Assembly (NCBI GenBank): GCA_028736075.1
Contig: CP117875.1
Coordinates: forward strand, 248,001-312,000
Origin: Chryseobacterium sp. KACC 21268
GTDB lineage: Bacteria; Bacteroidota; Bacteroidia; Flavobacteriales; Weeksellaceae
Direction of reading: 5' to 3'
DNA: 64,000 bases
How positions within the stretch are numbered: position 1 is the first letter of the stretch; each line of letters starts with the position of its first letter. Under the pieces are notes generated by a model. The model had not been told where the DNA came from. It ran no database searches and saw nothing but the letters and a program-made list of their open reading frames with translations. A program made the position numbers and the translations under genes. Positions 34,046 through 42,842 of the stretch are shown piece by piece.

Positions 34046-35297
34046 ATTGTGGAGAAGTTTCATCAAGGAAATTCAGTTACTGAAGCGAGATTCGGGCGGA
34101 ATTGTGATTATTTTCCTGATGCCGTTGCTGTTGATTATTACGATTACTCTAATTCAGGATTCGACATTCAAAAATCTGGAAGGTTCAAAAATTCCGATTA
34201 TTTTCATCGATAACGATAAATCTGAAGTTTCGAAAGTCATCAAAAAAGAACTGGAAACCAGCAAAACATTTGAACTGGTCACAGATTACAACGAAAAATC
34301 GGCTGAGAAAGCCGTGTTCACGGGAGATTATCAGATGGCCATTGTCATTCCTGAAAATTTAACGAAAGATTTAAATTCAAATATCGATTCTAAAGTTCAG
34401 ACTGTTGTAAGTTCGTTTGGTCTGGAAACCGATTCTACTTCGACAAAAGCTGTAGCTTCAAAGGCAAAAGACATTCATCTCTATTTCGACCCAGCTACCA
34501 ACGCAGGTTTCAAAAATTCTGTGATGAATGCCATCAACAAAATGGTTTTCGAAATCGAGAATAAAAAAATCTACAAAGCCTTTCAGGACCAACTTGGAAC
34601 AACCGAAGACCTTGAAAATAAAAGCTTAATTACCTTCAAAGAAATCACGCCGAACAAAGGCAACGAAGAGGTGATGCCGAATTCTGTGCAACACAACGTT
34701 CCGGCGTGGGCATTGTTTGCGATTTTCTTTATTGTGGTGCCACTGTCGATTAATTTAGTCAAAGAAAAAAGTCAGGGAACGAGCGTAAGAGTTCGCGTGA
34801 GTCCGACGCCGTATTACATTCACATTTTAGGAAAAACATTCACCTATCTCATCATTTGCGTCATCCAGTTTTTGCTGATGGTTGCAGTAGGAATCTGGCT
34901 TTTCCCGTTGATGGATTTGCCACAGTTTGATGTTTCAGGAAAAATGTTCCACCTTCTGATTGTCACTCTTTTTGCAGGATTGGCAGCGATTGGATTTGGA
35001 GTTTTAATTGGAACCGTTTCCGACACTCAGGAACAGTCGGCGCCGTTTGGAGCGACTTCGGTGGTAGTTTTGGCAGCGATTGGCGGAATTTGGGTTCCGG
35101 TTTTCCTGATGCCTGAATTTATGCAGAAAATTGCGCAATTTTCTCCGATGAACTGGGGACTGAATGCGTATTACGATATTATTTTAAGAAACAGCGGCAT
35201 TGGCGAAATCGCTAAGGAACTGATTTTCTTATTTTCATTTTATATTGCGATGGTGAGCATTTCCTTATTGTATGAGAGGAAGCAAAATAGTGTTTGA
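34035..35297 (+). CDS. ABC-2 type transporter permease
   Basis: The 420-residue protein has one N-terminal membrane helix (GGIVIIFLMPLLLIITITL), a periplasmic domain of about 180 residues, and five or six C-terminal helices including FAGLAAIGFGVLIGTVSDTQEQ and AAIGGIWVPVFLMP. This is the YhgE/YadH-type ABC-2 layout. It pairs with the ATPase gene upstream, with which it overlaps. After it the operon is interrupted by about 570 bp of repeats. Confidence 0.9.
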   Translation: MLYKLWRSFIKEIQLLKRDSGGIVIIFLMPLLLIITITLIQDSTFKNLEGSKIPIIFIDNDKSEVSKVIKKELETSKTFELVTDYNEKSAEKAVFTGDYQMAIVIPENLTKDLNSNIDSKVQTVVSSFGLETDSTSTKAVASKAKDIHLYFDPATNAGFKNSVMNAINKMVFEIENKKIYKAFQDQLGTTEDLENKSLITFKEITPNKGNEEVMPNSVQHNVPAWALFAIFFIVVPLSINLVKEKSQGTSVRVRVSPTPYYIHILGKTFTYLIICVIQFLLMVAVGIWLFPLMDLPQFDVSGKMFHLLIVTLFAGLAAIGFGVLIGTVSDTQEQSAPFGATSVVVLAAIGGIWVPVFLMPEFMQKIAQFSPMNWGLNAYYDIILRNSGIGEIAKELIFLFSFYIAMVSISLLYERKQNSV

Positions 35298-35348
35298 TTC
35301 AACATTGTACAGATTTTTAGGAGCCGGGAACCTGCTGTCCACTATATC

Positions 35349-35414
35349 TTTTTTGTCATTGCGAACGACGCAAATCAATAAATTGAACTTATCAGCAATC
35401 GCAATGACAAAAAA
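35349..35414. repeat. Inverted repeat, 16-bp perfect arms
   Basis: Arms at 35349-35364 and 35399-35414 (TTTTTTGTCATTGCGA and its complement) flank 34 bases. The surrounding stretch 35320-35440 (GAGCCGGGAACCTGCTGTCC, then GGATGCCGTTCCCATCAGGG) resembles a dispersed noncoding repeat that I recall from Chryseobacterium-type genomes. No coding sequence is seen. Confidence 0.65.
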
Positions 35415-35624
35415 GGATGCCGTTCCCATCAGGGCTAGGGATTTCGTGGAAAATTCACGTTTCTTCAAGCCTATCAAGAGTCAAAACTTTGCCAAAGTTT
35501 GGAACTTTTGCAAAGTTGAAAGCAGAATAATATGAATGAACCAACAGAAATATTTGGTTTATAGTTTGTCCGATAAAAAATATAAACAAACTGAAGAACT
35601 CAATGTTTACAAGATAAATTAACA

Positions 35625-35765
35625 GTTCGCTCCTCTGGAGCTTTGTTTTGCGATTTCTTTTTTCTATTAACAGCAAGTCCTGATGGGACTTTGCAAAGCT
35701 TCGTTAGAAGCAAACTGTTAATAGCAAATAGATATTGATAGAAGTAAAGCTCTAGAAGAGCGACC
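35625..35765. repeat. Imperfect inverted repeat in the 570-bp noncoding gap
   Basis: Arms of 20 bases at 35625-35644 and 35746-35765 pair with three mismatches. A nested pair, TATTAACAG near 35665 and CTGTTAATA near 35715, lies inside. Together with the hairpin at 35349-35414 it accounts for most of the gap 35298-35866, in which I see no gene. Confidence 0.55.
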
Positions 35766-35866
35766 TGACAATCTTATTTTAATTTTTATCAACAATAATA
35801 TATTTGATTATAATTGGTGACCTTTGTGAAAACCTTTGTGCCCATTGTGGTTAAAAACAAAACAAA

Positions 35867-36286
35867 ATGCAGTCTAAAAATTTAACCTGTACCGAAGAAG
35901 TACGTGTACGTTTCAACGAGACAGACCCGCTGGGAATCGTCTGGCACGGGCATTACATCGTGTATTTTGAAGACGGAAGAGAGGCTTTCGGAAGACAGCA
36001 CGGTTTGACCTATCTCGATATTCAGAACGCCGGATTTGTAACGCCGATTGTGAAAAGTACGTGCGAACATTTTCTTCCTTTGAAATATGGCGAAACATTT
36101 AATATCGTTACGACTTTCGTGAATTCTGTTTCGGCAAAACTAATTTATAAATACGAGATTTTTAATCAGCAGAATCAATTGGTTTGCAGTGGAGAGACCA
36201 TTCAGGTTTTTCTGGATTCTGAAAATAATTTATGTCTCTACAATCCCGAGTTTTTTCAGGCCTGGAAAGATAAAATGGGATTATAA
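35867..36286 (+). CDS. Acyl-CoA/acyl-ACP thioesterase, 4HBT family
   Basis: The 139-residue hotdog protein has the YbgC-type active site VRFNETDPLGIVWHGHYIVYFEDGR at residues 12-36, with the catalytic Asp in ETDPLG. The helix EAFGRQHGLTYLDIQ follows. It hydrolyses acyl thioesters and probably edits or releases intermediates of the polyene synthase, as proposed for the thioesterase in aryl-polyene clusters. It starts the second half of the plus-strand pigment genes, 66 bp before a ketosynthase. Length is standard. Confidence 0.87.
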   Translation: MQSKNLTCTEEVRVRFNETDPLGIVWHGHYIVYFEDGREAFGRQHGLTYLDIQNAGFVTPIVKSTCEHFLPLKYGETFNIVTTFVNSVSAKLIYKYEIFNQQNQLVCSGETIQVFLDSENNLCLYNPEFFQAWKDKMGL

Positions 36287-36352
36287 TTGGCTTTTGGCAA
36301 TTAGCTGTTAGCTTTTAGCTTTTCAAAAAAGATTCAAAAATTTTAGTAATTA

Positions 36353-37486
36353 ATGAACAGAGAAATTTACATTACAGATTATAACTGCGTCACGCCTTTG
36401 GGTTTTGATGTAGAATCAAACTGGGAAGCACTTTTGGAAGGAAAATCTGGAGTGGCTTTGCATAAAATTATCGATAATCACGAAGCTTTCTTTGTTTCTA
36501 AAATTGATTCTGAGAAATTGGAAGAGGAATTTAATAAACATTTCGACAATCAGAATTTCACCAGACTTGAAAAAATGTTTTTGCTAAGTCTGAAACCTTT
36601 GGTAGAAAGACATCAGATTTCAGATGACACTGCTTTTATTCTTTCAACGACTAAAGGGAATATCAGTTTATTAAAAAATGAAACCACTTTACCGGAAGGC
36701 GTTTATCTTTCAAAATTAGCTCAAAAACTGGCAGATTTTTTTGGATTTAAAACCAAACCGATTGTCGTTTCCAATGCCTGTGTTTCAGGAGTGATGGCGA
36801 TTTCTGTGGCGAAAAATATGATTCAGGCAGAAAAATACAAAGACGCTTTCGTCGTTGCTGGAGATGAGATTTCTGAATTTGTAATTTCAGGCTTCAATTC
36901 TTTTCAGGCGATTGGAAGCAAACCTTGTAAACCTTACGATAAGAACCGAAACGGAATTAATTTGGGCGAAGCAACTGCAGGTATTTACATCACTTCAGAA
37001 TTAAATCAGAAAGAAAAATTTAAGTTTAAAATTTTAGGTGACTCGGCGATTAACGATGCCAATCACATTTCCGGACCATCGAGAACCGGCGACGGATTGT
37101 TTGCCAGCATTCAAAATGCAATGAAAGAAGCGAAAGTTTCTTCAGACCAAATCGATTTTATTTCCGCCCACGGAACGGCAACACTTTACAACGACGAAAT
37201 GGAAGCCATCGCTTTCAACCGTATGGATTTGCAAAATGTTCCTCTGAACAGTATGAAAGGCTATTACGGACATTGTCTAGGCGCATCAGGTTTATTGGAA
37301 AGTATTATTTCTATGGAATCTGCTTTTAAAAACAATTTAATTCCATCCAAAAATTTTGAAGAAATGGGTATCTCTCAGGATTTGAATATTATTAAAGAAA
37401 ATCAATCTGCAGAAATTAAATATATTTTGAAAACGGCTTCAGGTTTTGGTGGGTGTAATGCGGCCATTGTTTTGGAGAAATGTTAA
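36353..37486 (+). CDS. Beta-ketoacyl-ACP synthase (KAS I/II-like)
   Basis: A 377-residue condensing enzyme with the nucleophile in [14 protein letters not shown] (Cys near 143), the first His in [12 protein letters not shown] and the second in [11 protein letters not shown]. The usual STKxMTGH is changed to NSMKGYYGH, so the active-site edge differs from FabF. It decarboxylates malonyl-ACP and extends an acyl chain; in this locus it may start the polyene on the coumaroyl unit. It is shorter than FabF by about 35 residues. A half-size ketosynthase-like gene follows after 10 bp. Confidence 0.87.
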   Translation: MNREIYITDYNCVTPLGFDVESNWEALLEGKSGVALHKIIDNHEAFFVSKIDSEKLEEEFNKHFDNQNFTRLEKMFLLSLKPLVERHQISDDTAFILSTTKGNISLLKNETTLPEGVYLSKLAQKLADFFGFKTKPIVVSNACVSGVMAISVAKNMIQAEKYKDAFVVAGDEISEFVISGFNSFQAIGSKPCKPYDKNRNGINLGEATAGIYITSELNQKEKFKFKILGDSAINDANHISGPSRTGDGLFASIQNAMKEAKVSSDQIDFISAHGTATLYNDEMEAIAFNRMDLQNVPLNSMKGYYGHCLGASGLLESIISMESAFKNNLIPSKNFEEMGISQDLNIIKENQSAEIKYILKTASGFGGCNAAIVLEKC

Positions 37487-37496
37487 AACTATAATG

Positions 37497-38036
37497 ATGA
37501 AAAAAACACATATCTGCACCATAGAAAGCTCAAAAATAATCCTCAACGAACAAATTATTTTTGAAACCAAAGCCCAAAATTTCTCAGACTTTGCAAAAGA
37601 AGCTTACAAAACTTTAGAACTGAATTATCCTAAATTTCATAAAATGGATAATCTCAGCAAACTCGCTTTTCTTGCATCCGAAATGATTCTGAAAAACGAC
37701 GACCACAGCAATACCGCATTGGTTTTTGCCAACAAATCCTCAAGCCTCGACACCGATTTTAAATATCAGGAAAGCATCAATTCTGAGGAAAATTATTTTC
37801 CGAGCCCTGCTGTTTTTGTGTACACTTTACCGAATATTTGCGTCGGTGAAATCAGCATTAAACATAAAATGCAGACCGAAAATGCTTTTTTTGTTTTAGA
37901 TGAATTCGATGAAGAATTTTTAAATTCATACGCGGCACAGATTCTGCAATCAGGGAAAGCCGAAAAAGTCTTGTGTGGCTGGGTCGAACTATATCAGGAA
38001 AGTTATAAAGCTTTTGTATATTTGCTAACTACGTAA
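37497..38036 (+). CDS. Half-length ketosynthase-like protein without the active-site Cys
   Basis: The 179-residue product resembles only the N-terminal part of a ketosynthase: [33 protein letters not shown] and [20 protein letters not shown] match strands and helices before the nucleophile elbow. VLCGWVEL matches the strand after it. No Cys-Ser elbow, HGT or GH motif exists. The two in-frame ATGs at 37494 and 37497 are equally possible starts. It may be a structural partner of one of the ketosynthases. Similar short proteins are, as far as I recall, kept in flexirubin loci. Confidence 0.65.
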   Translation: MKKTHICTIESSKIILNEQIIFETKAQNFSDFAKEAYKTLELNYPKFHKMDNLSKLAFLASEMILKNDDHSNTALVFANKSSSLDTDFKYQESINSEENYFPSPAVFVYTLPNICVGEISIKHKMQTENAFFVLDEFDEEFLNSYAAQILQSGKAEKVLCGWVELYQESYKAFVYLLTT

Positions 38037-38126
38037 TTTAACAATATAACAGTACAACAATGTAACAATACTATTCAGTCCTAATCGGTAAACTGGTACA
38101 TTGATACATTGGTAAATTTTTGAAAA
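38037..38126. repeat. Intergenic repeat of the AACAATGTA/TACATTG type (copy 1)
   Basis: AACAATGTAACAATACTATT and TGGTACATTGATACATTGGT form a loose inverted arrangement upstream of the acyl carrier protein gene. The same words occur in three other gaps of the pigment locus. Confidence 0.5.
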
Positions 38127-38384
38127 ATGGAAGATTTAAAATTAGAATTAAAAAACAAAATCATAGAAGTTCTTAACCTTGAGGACGTTGCAGTAGAAGA
38201 AATCAAAGATACAGACCCACTTTTCGGTGGCGGTCTTGGTTTGGATTCTATCGACGCTTTGGAATTAATCGTACTTCTAGACAAAGACTACGGAATCAAA
38301 TTATCAGACCCGAAAAAAGGAAAAGAAATCTTCCAATCCATCGAAGTGATGGCAAAATACATCGAAGAAAACAGAACAAAATAA
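38127..38384 (+). CDS. Acyl carrier protein (first)
   Basis: An 85-residue acidic four-helix protein with the phosphopantetheine attachment Ser41 in GLGLDSIDALELIV. It carries the growing chain of the polyene synthase. It lies between the half-ketosynthase and the ketosynthase/chain-length-factor pair, each side separated by an AATGTA-type repeat. A second acyl carrier protein is encoded at 49381-49632, so the locus has two carriers, one perhaps for starter loading and one for elongation. Confidence 0.93.
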   Translation: MEDLKLELKNKIIEVLNLEDVAVEEIKDTDPLFGGGLGLDSIDALELIVLLDKDYGIKLSDPKKGKEIFQSIEVMAKYIEENRTK

Positions 38385-38465
38385 TTCAATCTAACAATGT
38401 ATCAATCTGGCAATGTACCAATATTGTTACACTGTTAAATTGATACATTGGTACATTATAAAAGG
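38385..38465. repeat. Intergenic repeat of the AACAATGTA/TACATTG type (copy 2)
   Basis: Perfect 11-bp arms at 38412-38422 and 38447-38457 (AATGTACCAAT and complement) lie in a gap full of AATGTATCAAT-like words, between the carrier protein and the ketosynthase. Confidence 0.6.
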
Positions 38466-39662
38466 ATGAGTCAAAAAATTGCCATTACAGGGATGGGCAT
38501 CATTTCCTCCATTGGTAACAATGTCGGGGAAAATTTTATTTCGCTTACGACCGGTAAACACGGTATTTCAGACATCGAACTGTTTGAAACACGCCACGCC
38601 GGAAGCATCAAAACGGGCGAGATAAAATTGTCTAATGAAGAACTTGTGCAGAAACTTCAGCTGGATGAAGACAACAATGTTACAAGAACCGCTTTGTTGG
38701 GGATGGTAGCCGCAAAAGAAGCTGTAGAAAGCGCCGGAATTTCGGATATCAACGAGTACAGAACCGGACTCATCTCCTCCACCAGCGTAGGCGGAATGGA
38801 CATCACCGAAAAATATTTCTACACCTACGAAGATTTCCCTGAAAAGCAAAAATACATCGACGCTCACGACGCTGGAAATTCATCTTTGGCAATTGCCGAG
38901 TTATTGGGTCTGAAGGGAATGGTTTCTACCATCAGCACGGCCTGTTCGTCTGCAGCCAATGCGATTATGATGGGCGCAAAACTCATCAAAAACGGAGTTT
39001 TAGACCGTGTAATTGTCGGCGGTACAGATTCACTTTCAAAGTTTACTTTGAATGGATTTAATACGCTGATGATTTTGACGGATTCTTACAACACACCATT
39101 TGACAACGACAGAAAAGGTCTGAACTTAGGCGAAGCAGCCGCTTTCCTGGTTTTGGAATCTGATGAAATTGTCAAAAAAGAAAATAAAAAAGTCCTCGCT
39201 TATCTTTCCGGTTATGGAAATGCCAACGATGCGCACCACCAAACCGCATCCTCGGAAAACGGACAAGGCGCTTTTTTAGCAATGGAAAAAGCTTTGAAAG
39301 TTTCAGGTTTAGATAAAGAAAACATCGATTACATCAACGTTCACGGTACCGCAACTCCGAATAATGATTTGTCTGAAGGCATTGCAATGATTCGGATTTT
39401 TGGTGAAAATCAGGTTCCGGAATTCAGTTCTACGAAAGCGTTTACGGGTCATACTTTGGCGGCGGCGGCGGGAATTGAAGCCGTTTATTCGATTTTGGCG
39501 ATGCAGAACAATGTTATTTTTCCAAATTTAAATTTTAAAACCAAAATGGAAGAATTTGATTTGACGCCGGTTACCGAACTGAAAGAAAAAAATATCAATC
39601 ACGTACTTTCCAATTCATTTGGATTTGGCGGAAACTGTTCAACTTTAATTTTTTCTAAATAA
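38466..39662 (+). CDS. Beta-ketoacyl-ACP synthase II-like, catalytic subunit of a KS/CLF pair
   Basis: A 398-residue FabF-type enzyme with all catalytic residues: Cys160 in TISTACSSAANAIM, His in NVHGTATPNND, Lys in SSTKAFTGHTLAAAAG and its His. The frame is open from 38448, but MSQKIAITGMG at 38466 is the natural start, preceded by AAAGG. The stop overlaps the start of the next gene (TAATG), a typical sign of a heterodimer. By analogy with the aryl-polyene KS:CLF complex it performs most rounds of polyene extension. Confidence 0.9.
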   Translation: MSQKIAITGMGIISSIGNNVGENFISLTTGKHGISDIELFETRHAGSIKTGEIKLSNEELVQKLQLDEDNNVTRTALLGMVAAKEAVESAGISDINEYRTGLISSTSVGGMDITEKYFYTYEDFPEKQKYIDAHDAGNSSLAIAELLGLKGMVSTISTACSSAANAIMMGAKLIKNGVLDRVIVGGTDSLSKFTLNGFNTLMILTDSYNTPFDNDRKGLNLGEAAAFLVLESDEIVKKENKKVLAYLSGYGNANDAHHQTASSENGQGAFLAMEKALKVSGLDKENIDYINVHGTATPNNDLSEGIAMIRIFGENQVPEFSSTKAFTGHTLAAAAGIEAVYSILAMQNNVIFPNLNFKTKMEEFDLTPVTELKEKNINHVLSNSFGFGGNCSTLIFSK

Positions 39663-40723
39663 TGAGTGCGGTTTACATCAACAGTGTCGCCTGCATCTCG
39701 GTTCAGGACACTTTAAACGAAAATTTCTTCGACACTTTAAAACCTGAAAATTCAATTCAGATTTTAAAAGCCATCGAGCCCAACTATAAAGAATTCATTC
39801 CGCCCGCGATGAGCCGGAGAATGTCTAAAACGGTCAAAATGAGCTCCGTAGCTTCTACGAAAGCTTTAAAAGAAGCAGGAATTGAAAAACCCGATTCTAT
39901 CATCGTCGGAACTGGAATGGGCTGTTCTCAGGATTCTGAAAAGTTCCTGAAAAATGTTTTGGAAAACAATGAAGAATTTCTGACACCAACGTTTTTCATT
40001 CAATCAACGCACAACACGGTTTCAGGACAGATTGCTCTGGGATTGCAATGTCACGGCTATAATTTCACGTACGTCAACAGCTCATCTTCACTCGAATTTT
40101 CAATGCTGGATGCGAAACTTCAGATTTTGGATGGTGAGGCAGAAAATGTTTTAGTAGGTTCAACGGACGAACAAACGGAAAGAACGATGGAGCTCTATAA
40201 ATTGAGTAATTCCATTAAAAAAGAAGAAAATCTTCCGGTTGATTATTTGAATTCAACGACGCAAGGTGTGATTTGGGGCGAAGGCTCAAGCTTTTTTGTT
40301 TTAGGCAAAGACAAAACTGAAGCTTCTTATGCACAACTCAAAGATATTCAAATTTTTAACTCATTAGAACTTAATGAAACTCAACAATTCATTGAAAATT
40401 TTTTAATTAAAAACAATTTGAAAAACGAAGAGATTGATGCTGTGATTTTAGGTTTCAGCGGAGATTCAGAATCGAATGTTTATTACAAAAATGCATCGCA
40501 ATTATTTCCAAATTCTTCATTACTCTATTATAAACACTTGAGTGGAGAATTTAATACAGCAAGCGGTTTTTCAACATTTATGGCCTGTCAGATTCTGAAA
40601 AATCAGGTGATTCCGGAAGTGATGAAAATTAATGATGTGAAAAAAGAAAGGATTCAAAATATTCTTTTGTACAATCATTTGGGAGGAATTGACCACAGTT
40701 TGGTTTTGCTGGAAAAGGCTTAA
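39662..40723 (+). CDS. Ketosynthase-like chain-length factor (active-site Cys replaced)
   Basis: The 353-residue protein has the ketosynthase fold pattern (IIVGTGMGCSQDSEKFL, FFIQSTHNTVSGQIAL, VLVGSTDEQTERTM), but the nucleophile elbow reads YVNSSSSLEFSM, with Ser141 where the partner has Cys160. The HGT motif is lost (DAVILGFSGDSE). Such Cys-less subunits pair with an active KS and set chain length. Translational overlap with the active subunit supports this. A few aligned residues of the dimer interface cannot be judged without a model. Confidence 0.85.
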   Translation: MSAVYINSVACISVQDTLNENFFDTLKPENSIQILKAIEPNYKEFIPPAMSRRMSKTVKMSSVASTKALKEAGIEKPDSIIVGTGMGCSQDSEKFLKNVLENNEEFLTPTFFIQSTHNTVSGQIALGLQCHGYNFTYVNSSSSLEFSMLDAKLQILDGEAENVLVGSTDEQTERTMELYKLSNSIKKEENLPVDYLNSTTQGVIWGEGSSFFVLGKDKTEASYAQLKDIQIFNSLELNETQQFIENFLIKNNLKNEEIDAVILGFSGDSESNVYYKNASQLFPNSSLLYYKHLSGEFNTASGFSTFMACQILKNQVIPEVMKINDVKKERIQNILLYNHLGGIDHSLVLLEKA

Positions 40724-40746
40724 TTATTTATATTTTAATAGCTGCT

Positions 40747-40810
40747 TTTGTCATTCCGTAGGAATCTAAACTCTCACAATTCTTTGCTGAGATTCCTATG
40801 GAATGACAAA
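40747..40810. repeat. Inverted repeat, 21-bp arms, dispersed type
   Basis: Arms at 40747-40767 and 40790-40810 pair with one mismatch (TTTGTCATTCCGTAGGAATC type). The second arm recurs almost exactly as a single copy at 48251-48271. It lies between the chain-length factor and the deacetylase gene and may act as a terminator-like hairpin. Confidence 0.75.
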
Positions 40811-40861
40811 CACACTGCCAAAAGTAGCCGAATATTTTAAATTAAAATCCAAAAAATAAAG

Positions 40862-41611
40862 ATGAAACATTATTCTTTTATTATTTTTTATCTTTTTCTG
40901 AATGTATTTATGTATGCATTTCAAGGAACAATTTGGGTTTACATCTTTTGCTTCATTCTATTTTCAGCAGTTGTAATTTGGGGTTCATTTGATATTAAAT
41001 TAGGATATTTTGTCAATAGTTTTACTCATAAACGGACAAAAATCAAAGAAGTTGCTTTGACTTTCGATGACGGACCGACAGAATTCACACCAAAATTTTT
41101 AGATGTTTTAAAAGAAAACAACATCAAAGCCACCTTTTTCTGCATCGGAAAACAGATTCAAAAATATCCTGAAACTTTCCAAAGAATCATTGCAGAAGGT
41201 CATACGGTTGGTAATCACACTTTGTCACATTCCAATAATACCGGATTTTTACCGACTTCAAAAATGATTGAGGAAATTGAAAAATGCGATGAAGTGATGT
41301 TGAAAATTGGCAGTTTTAAAACCGATTTGTACCGTCCACCTTTCGGCGTAACCAATCCAAATATCGCAAAAGCCATTAAGAAAACAAATAAAAAAAGCAT
41401 CGGCTGGAATGTCCGTTCACTGGACACGGTGATTCCGGATGAGAAGAAAATTTTAAAGAAAGTAACCAAAAAATTACAAAAAGGAAGCATTATCCTGCTT
41501 CACGACACTTCTGAGAAAACGTACAATGTTTTGGTTGAATTATTGTTATTTTTGGAGCGTGAAAAATATTCAACTTTCACTATTGATTCAATTATTAAAT
41601 CAGAAAAATAA
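40862..41611 (+). CDS. Polysaccharide deacetylase (NodB domain) membrane protein
   Basis: The 249-residue protein has two N-terminal hydrophobic segments and a NodB domain with all motifs: LTFDDGPTEFT, GHTVGNHTLSHSN (metal-binding His pair), RPPFG and ILLHDTS. Enzymes of this family remove N-acetyl groups from chitin, peptidoglycan or related glycans, or act on similar amides and esters. It is placed one base before a lolA-like gene in the pigment operon, where no sugar substrate is evident. It may modify a glycolipid carrier or simply be a passenger. Confidence 0.88.
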   Translation: MKHYSFIIFYLFLNVFMYAFQGTIWVYIFCFILFSAVVIWGSFDIKLGYFVNSFTHKRTKIKEVALTFDDGPTEFTPKFLDVLKENNIKATFFCIGKQIQKYPETFQRIIAEGHTVGNHTLSHSNNTGFLPTSKMIEEIEKCDEVMLKIGSFKTDLYRPPFGVTNPNIAKAIKKTNKKSIGWNVRSLDTVIPDEKKILKKVTKKLQKGSIILLHDTSEKTYNVLVELLLFLEREKYSTFTIDSIIKSEK

Positions 41612-42238
41612 ATGTTTAAAAATATAGCTTTCTTCGCCTTTTTATTAATTTCAGGTTTCGTTTTTGCCCAATCTACGGCAATGACGGGTGCCGAATCCAA
41701 AGCATTTGTGACAAAAATTTCTGCTGAAACAAAGGAAATTAAAACTTTGCAAAGCGATTTCGTTCAAACAAAAAAAATGGATTTTTTAGATAAAAACATT
41801 GTCACACAAGGGAAAATGTCTTTAAAATCACCAAACACACTGAGCTGGAAATACACAAAACCTTATCAGTACAGCATTATCTTTAAGGAAAACAAAATTT
41901 TCATCAACGACCAAGGGAAAAAATCATCGGTGGATGCAAAGAGCAAAACTTTTGAAAAAATAAATAAACTGATTGTCGGGAGTTCCAATGGAAAAATGTT
42001 CAGTGACCCTGAATTTTCTGTAGTTTATATGAAAAATTCAAGTTCGAACATTGCGAAATTTACTCCGAAATCTGCGCAGTTACTGAAATACATTAAGCAA
42101 ATCGAACTTCATTTTCCTAAAAATCAGTCGACAGTTTCGCAAGTGAATATGACCGAAGCTTCGGGAGATACTACGAATATTGTTTTTAAAAACACCAAAA
42201 TCAATGCGCCGATTCCTGCTTCTGAGTTTTCTTTATAG
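41612..42238 (+). CDS. LolA-like outer-membrane lipoprotein carrier
   Basis: A 208-residue periplasmic protein with a signal peptide (ends GFVFA before QSTAMTG) and the LolA/LppX fold pattern: KTLQSDFVQTKKMDFLDKN, GKMSLKSPNTLSWKYTKPY, and strands ending TNIVFKNTKIN. LolA-fold proteins carry lipids or lipoproteins through the periplasm, and a dedicated copy is a constant part of aryl-polyene loci. It may carry the hydrophobic pigment to the outer membrane. The next gene starts within its last 35 bp in another frame. Confidence 0.87.
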   Translation: MFKNIAFFAFLLISGFVFAQSTAMTGAESKAFVTKISAETKEIKTLQSDFVQTKKMDFLDKNIVTQGKMSLKSPNTLSWKYTKPYQYSIIFKENKIFINDQGKKSSVDAKSKTFEKINKLIVGSSNGKMFSDPEFSVVYMKNSSSNIAKFTPKSAQLLKYIKQIELHFPKNQSTVSQVNMTEASGDTTNIVFKNTKINAPIPASEFSL

Positions 42239-42839
42239 TTCATTTTTGTTGCTGATATTTTCGTGCAAAACGTATCAGCTGACAGATGCAAAACCAATTT
42301 CAAATTCCAAAAAAGAAGTTGAAAATCTGTACTTTTCTTCAAACGAAGATTATGTTTACAAATGCCAAATGGAAGTTTACGGCAACGACATCAGCGGAAT
42401 TCTTATCATTAAAAAAATCTCCGAAATCACGCACAGAGTTGTGATGACCTCGGATTTTGGAAACAAAATGATTGACTTTGAAATCTCAGAAAATAACTTC
42501 AAACTCAATTACGTCTTGGCAGATTTAGACAAAAAAATGGTAATCAATTTTCTGAAAAATGACTTTCAGGAATTACTAAAACGAAATTATTCGGTGATTG
42601 AAAGTTTTGAAAATGAAACTTCTAAAATTTATCTTTCAAACGTTGATAAGAAACAATACTATCTGTTTTTTGACAAAAATTCTGGTTTATTAAATCAAAT
42701 CATTTACACGAAAAACAAGCGAGAAAAAATCGATTTTAATTTTGAAGCAAAAAAACATACTTTTGCAGAGACAATCAATCTTCAACACAAAGATTTTAAA
42801 ATAAACATCAAACTTTTCCAAATTACTGAAACTGAATAA
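42204..42839 (+). CDS. Hypothetical lipoprotein of the pigment locus
   Basis: The 211-residue protein begins MRRFLLLSFLYSSFLLLIFSC, a lipoprotein signal with lipobox IFSC and Cys21; the frame is open to 42180, but the extra eight residues would add nothing. It overlaps the lolA-like gene by 35 bp. The mature part is mostly beta (VYKCQMEVYGNDISGILIIKK, VVMTSDFGNKMIDFEI) and could have a LolB/DUF3261-like fold, as would be expected of the outer-membrane acceptor for a LolA-like carrier. That match is by pattern and neighbour only. Confidence 0.65.
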   Translation: MRRFLLLSFLYSSFLLLIFSCKTYQLTDAKPISNSKKEVENLYFSSNEDYVYKCQMEVYGNDISGILIIKKISEITHRVVMTSDFGNKMIDFEISENNFKLNYVLADLDKKMVINFLKNDFQELLKRNYSVIESFENETSKIYLSNVDKKQYYLFFDKNSGLLNQIIYTKNKREKIDFNFEAKKHTFAETINLQHKDFKINIKLFQITETE

Positions 42840-42842
42840 AAT

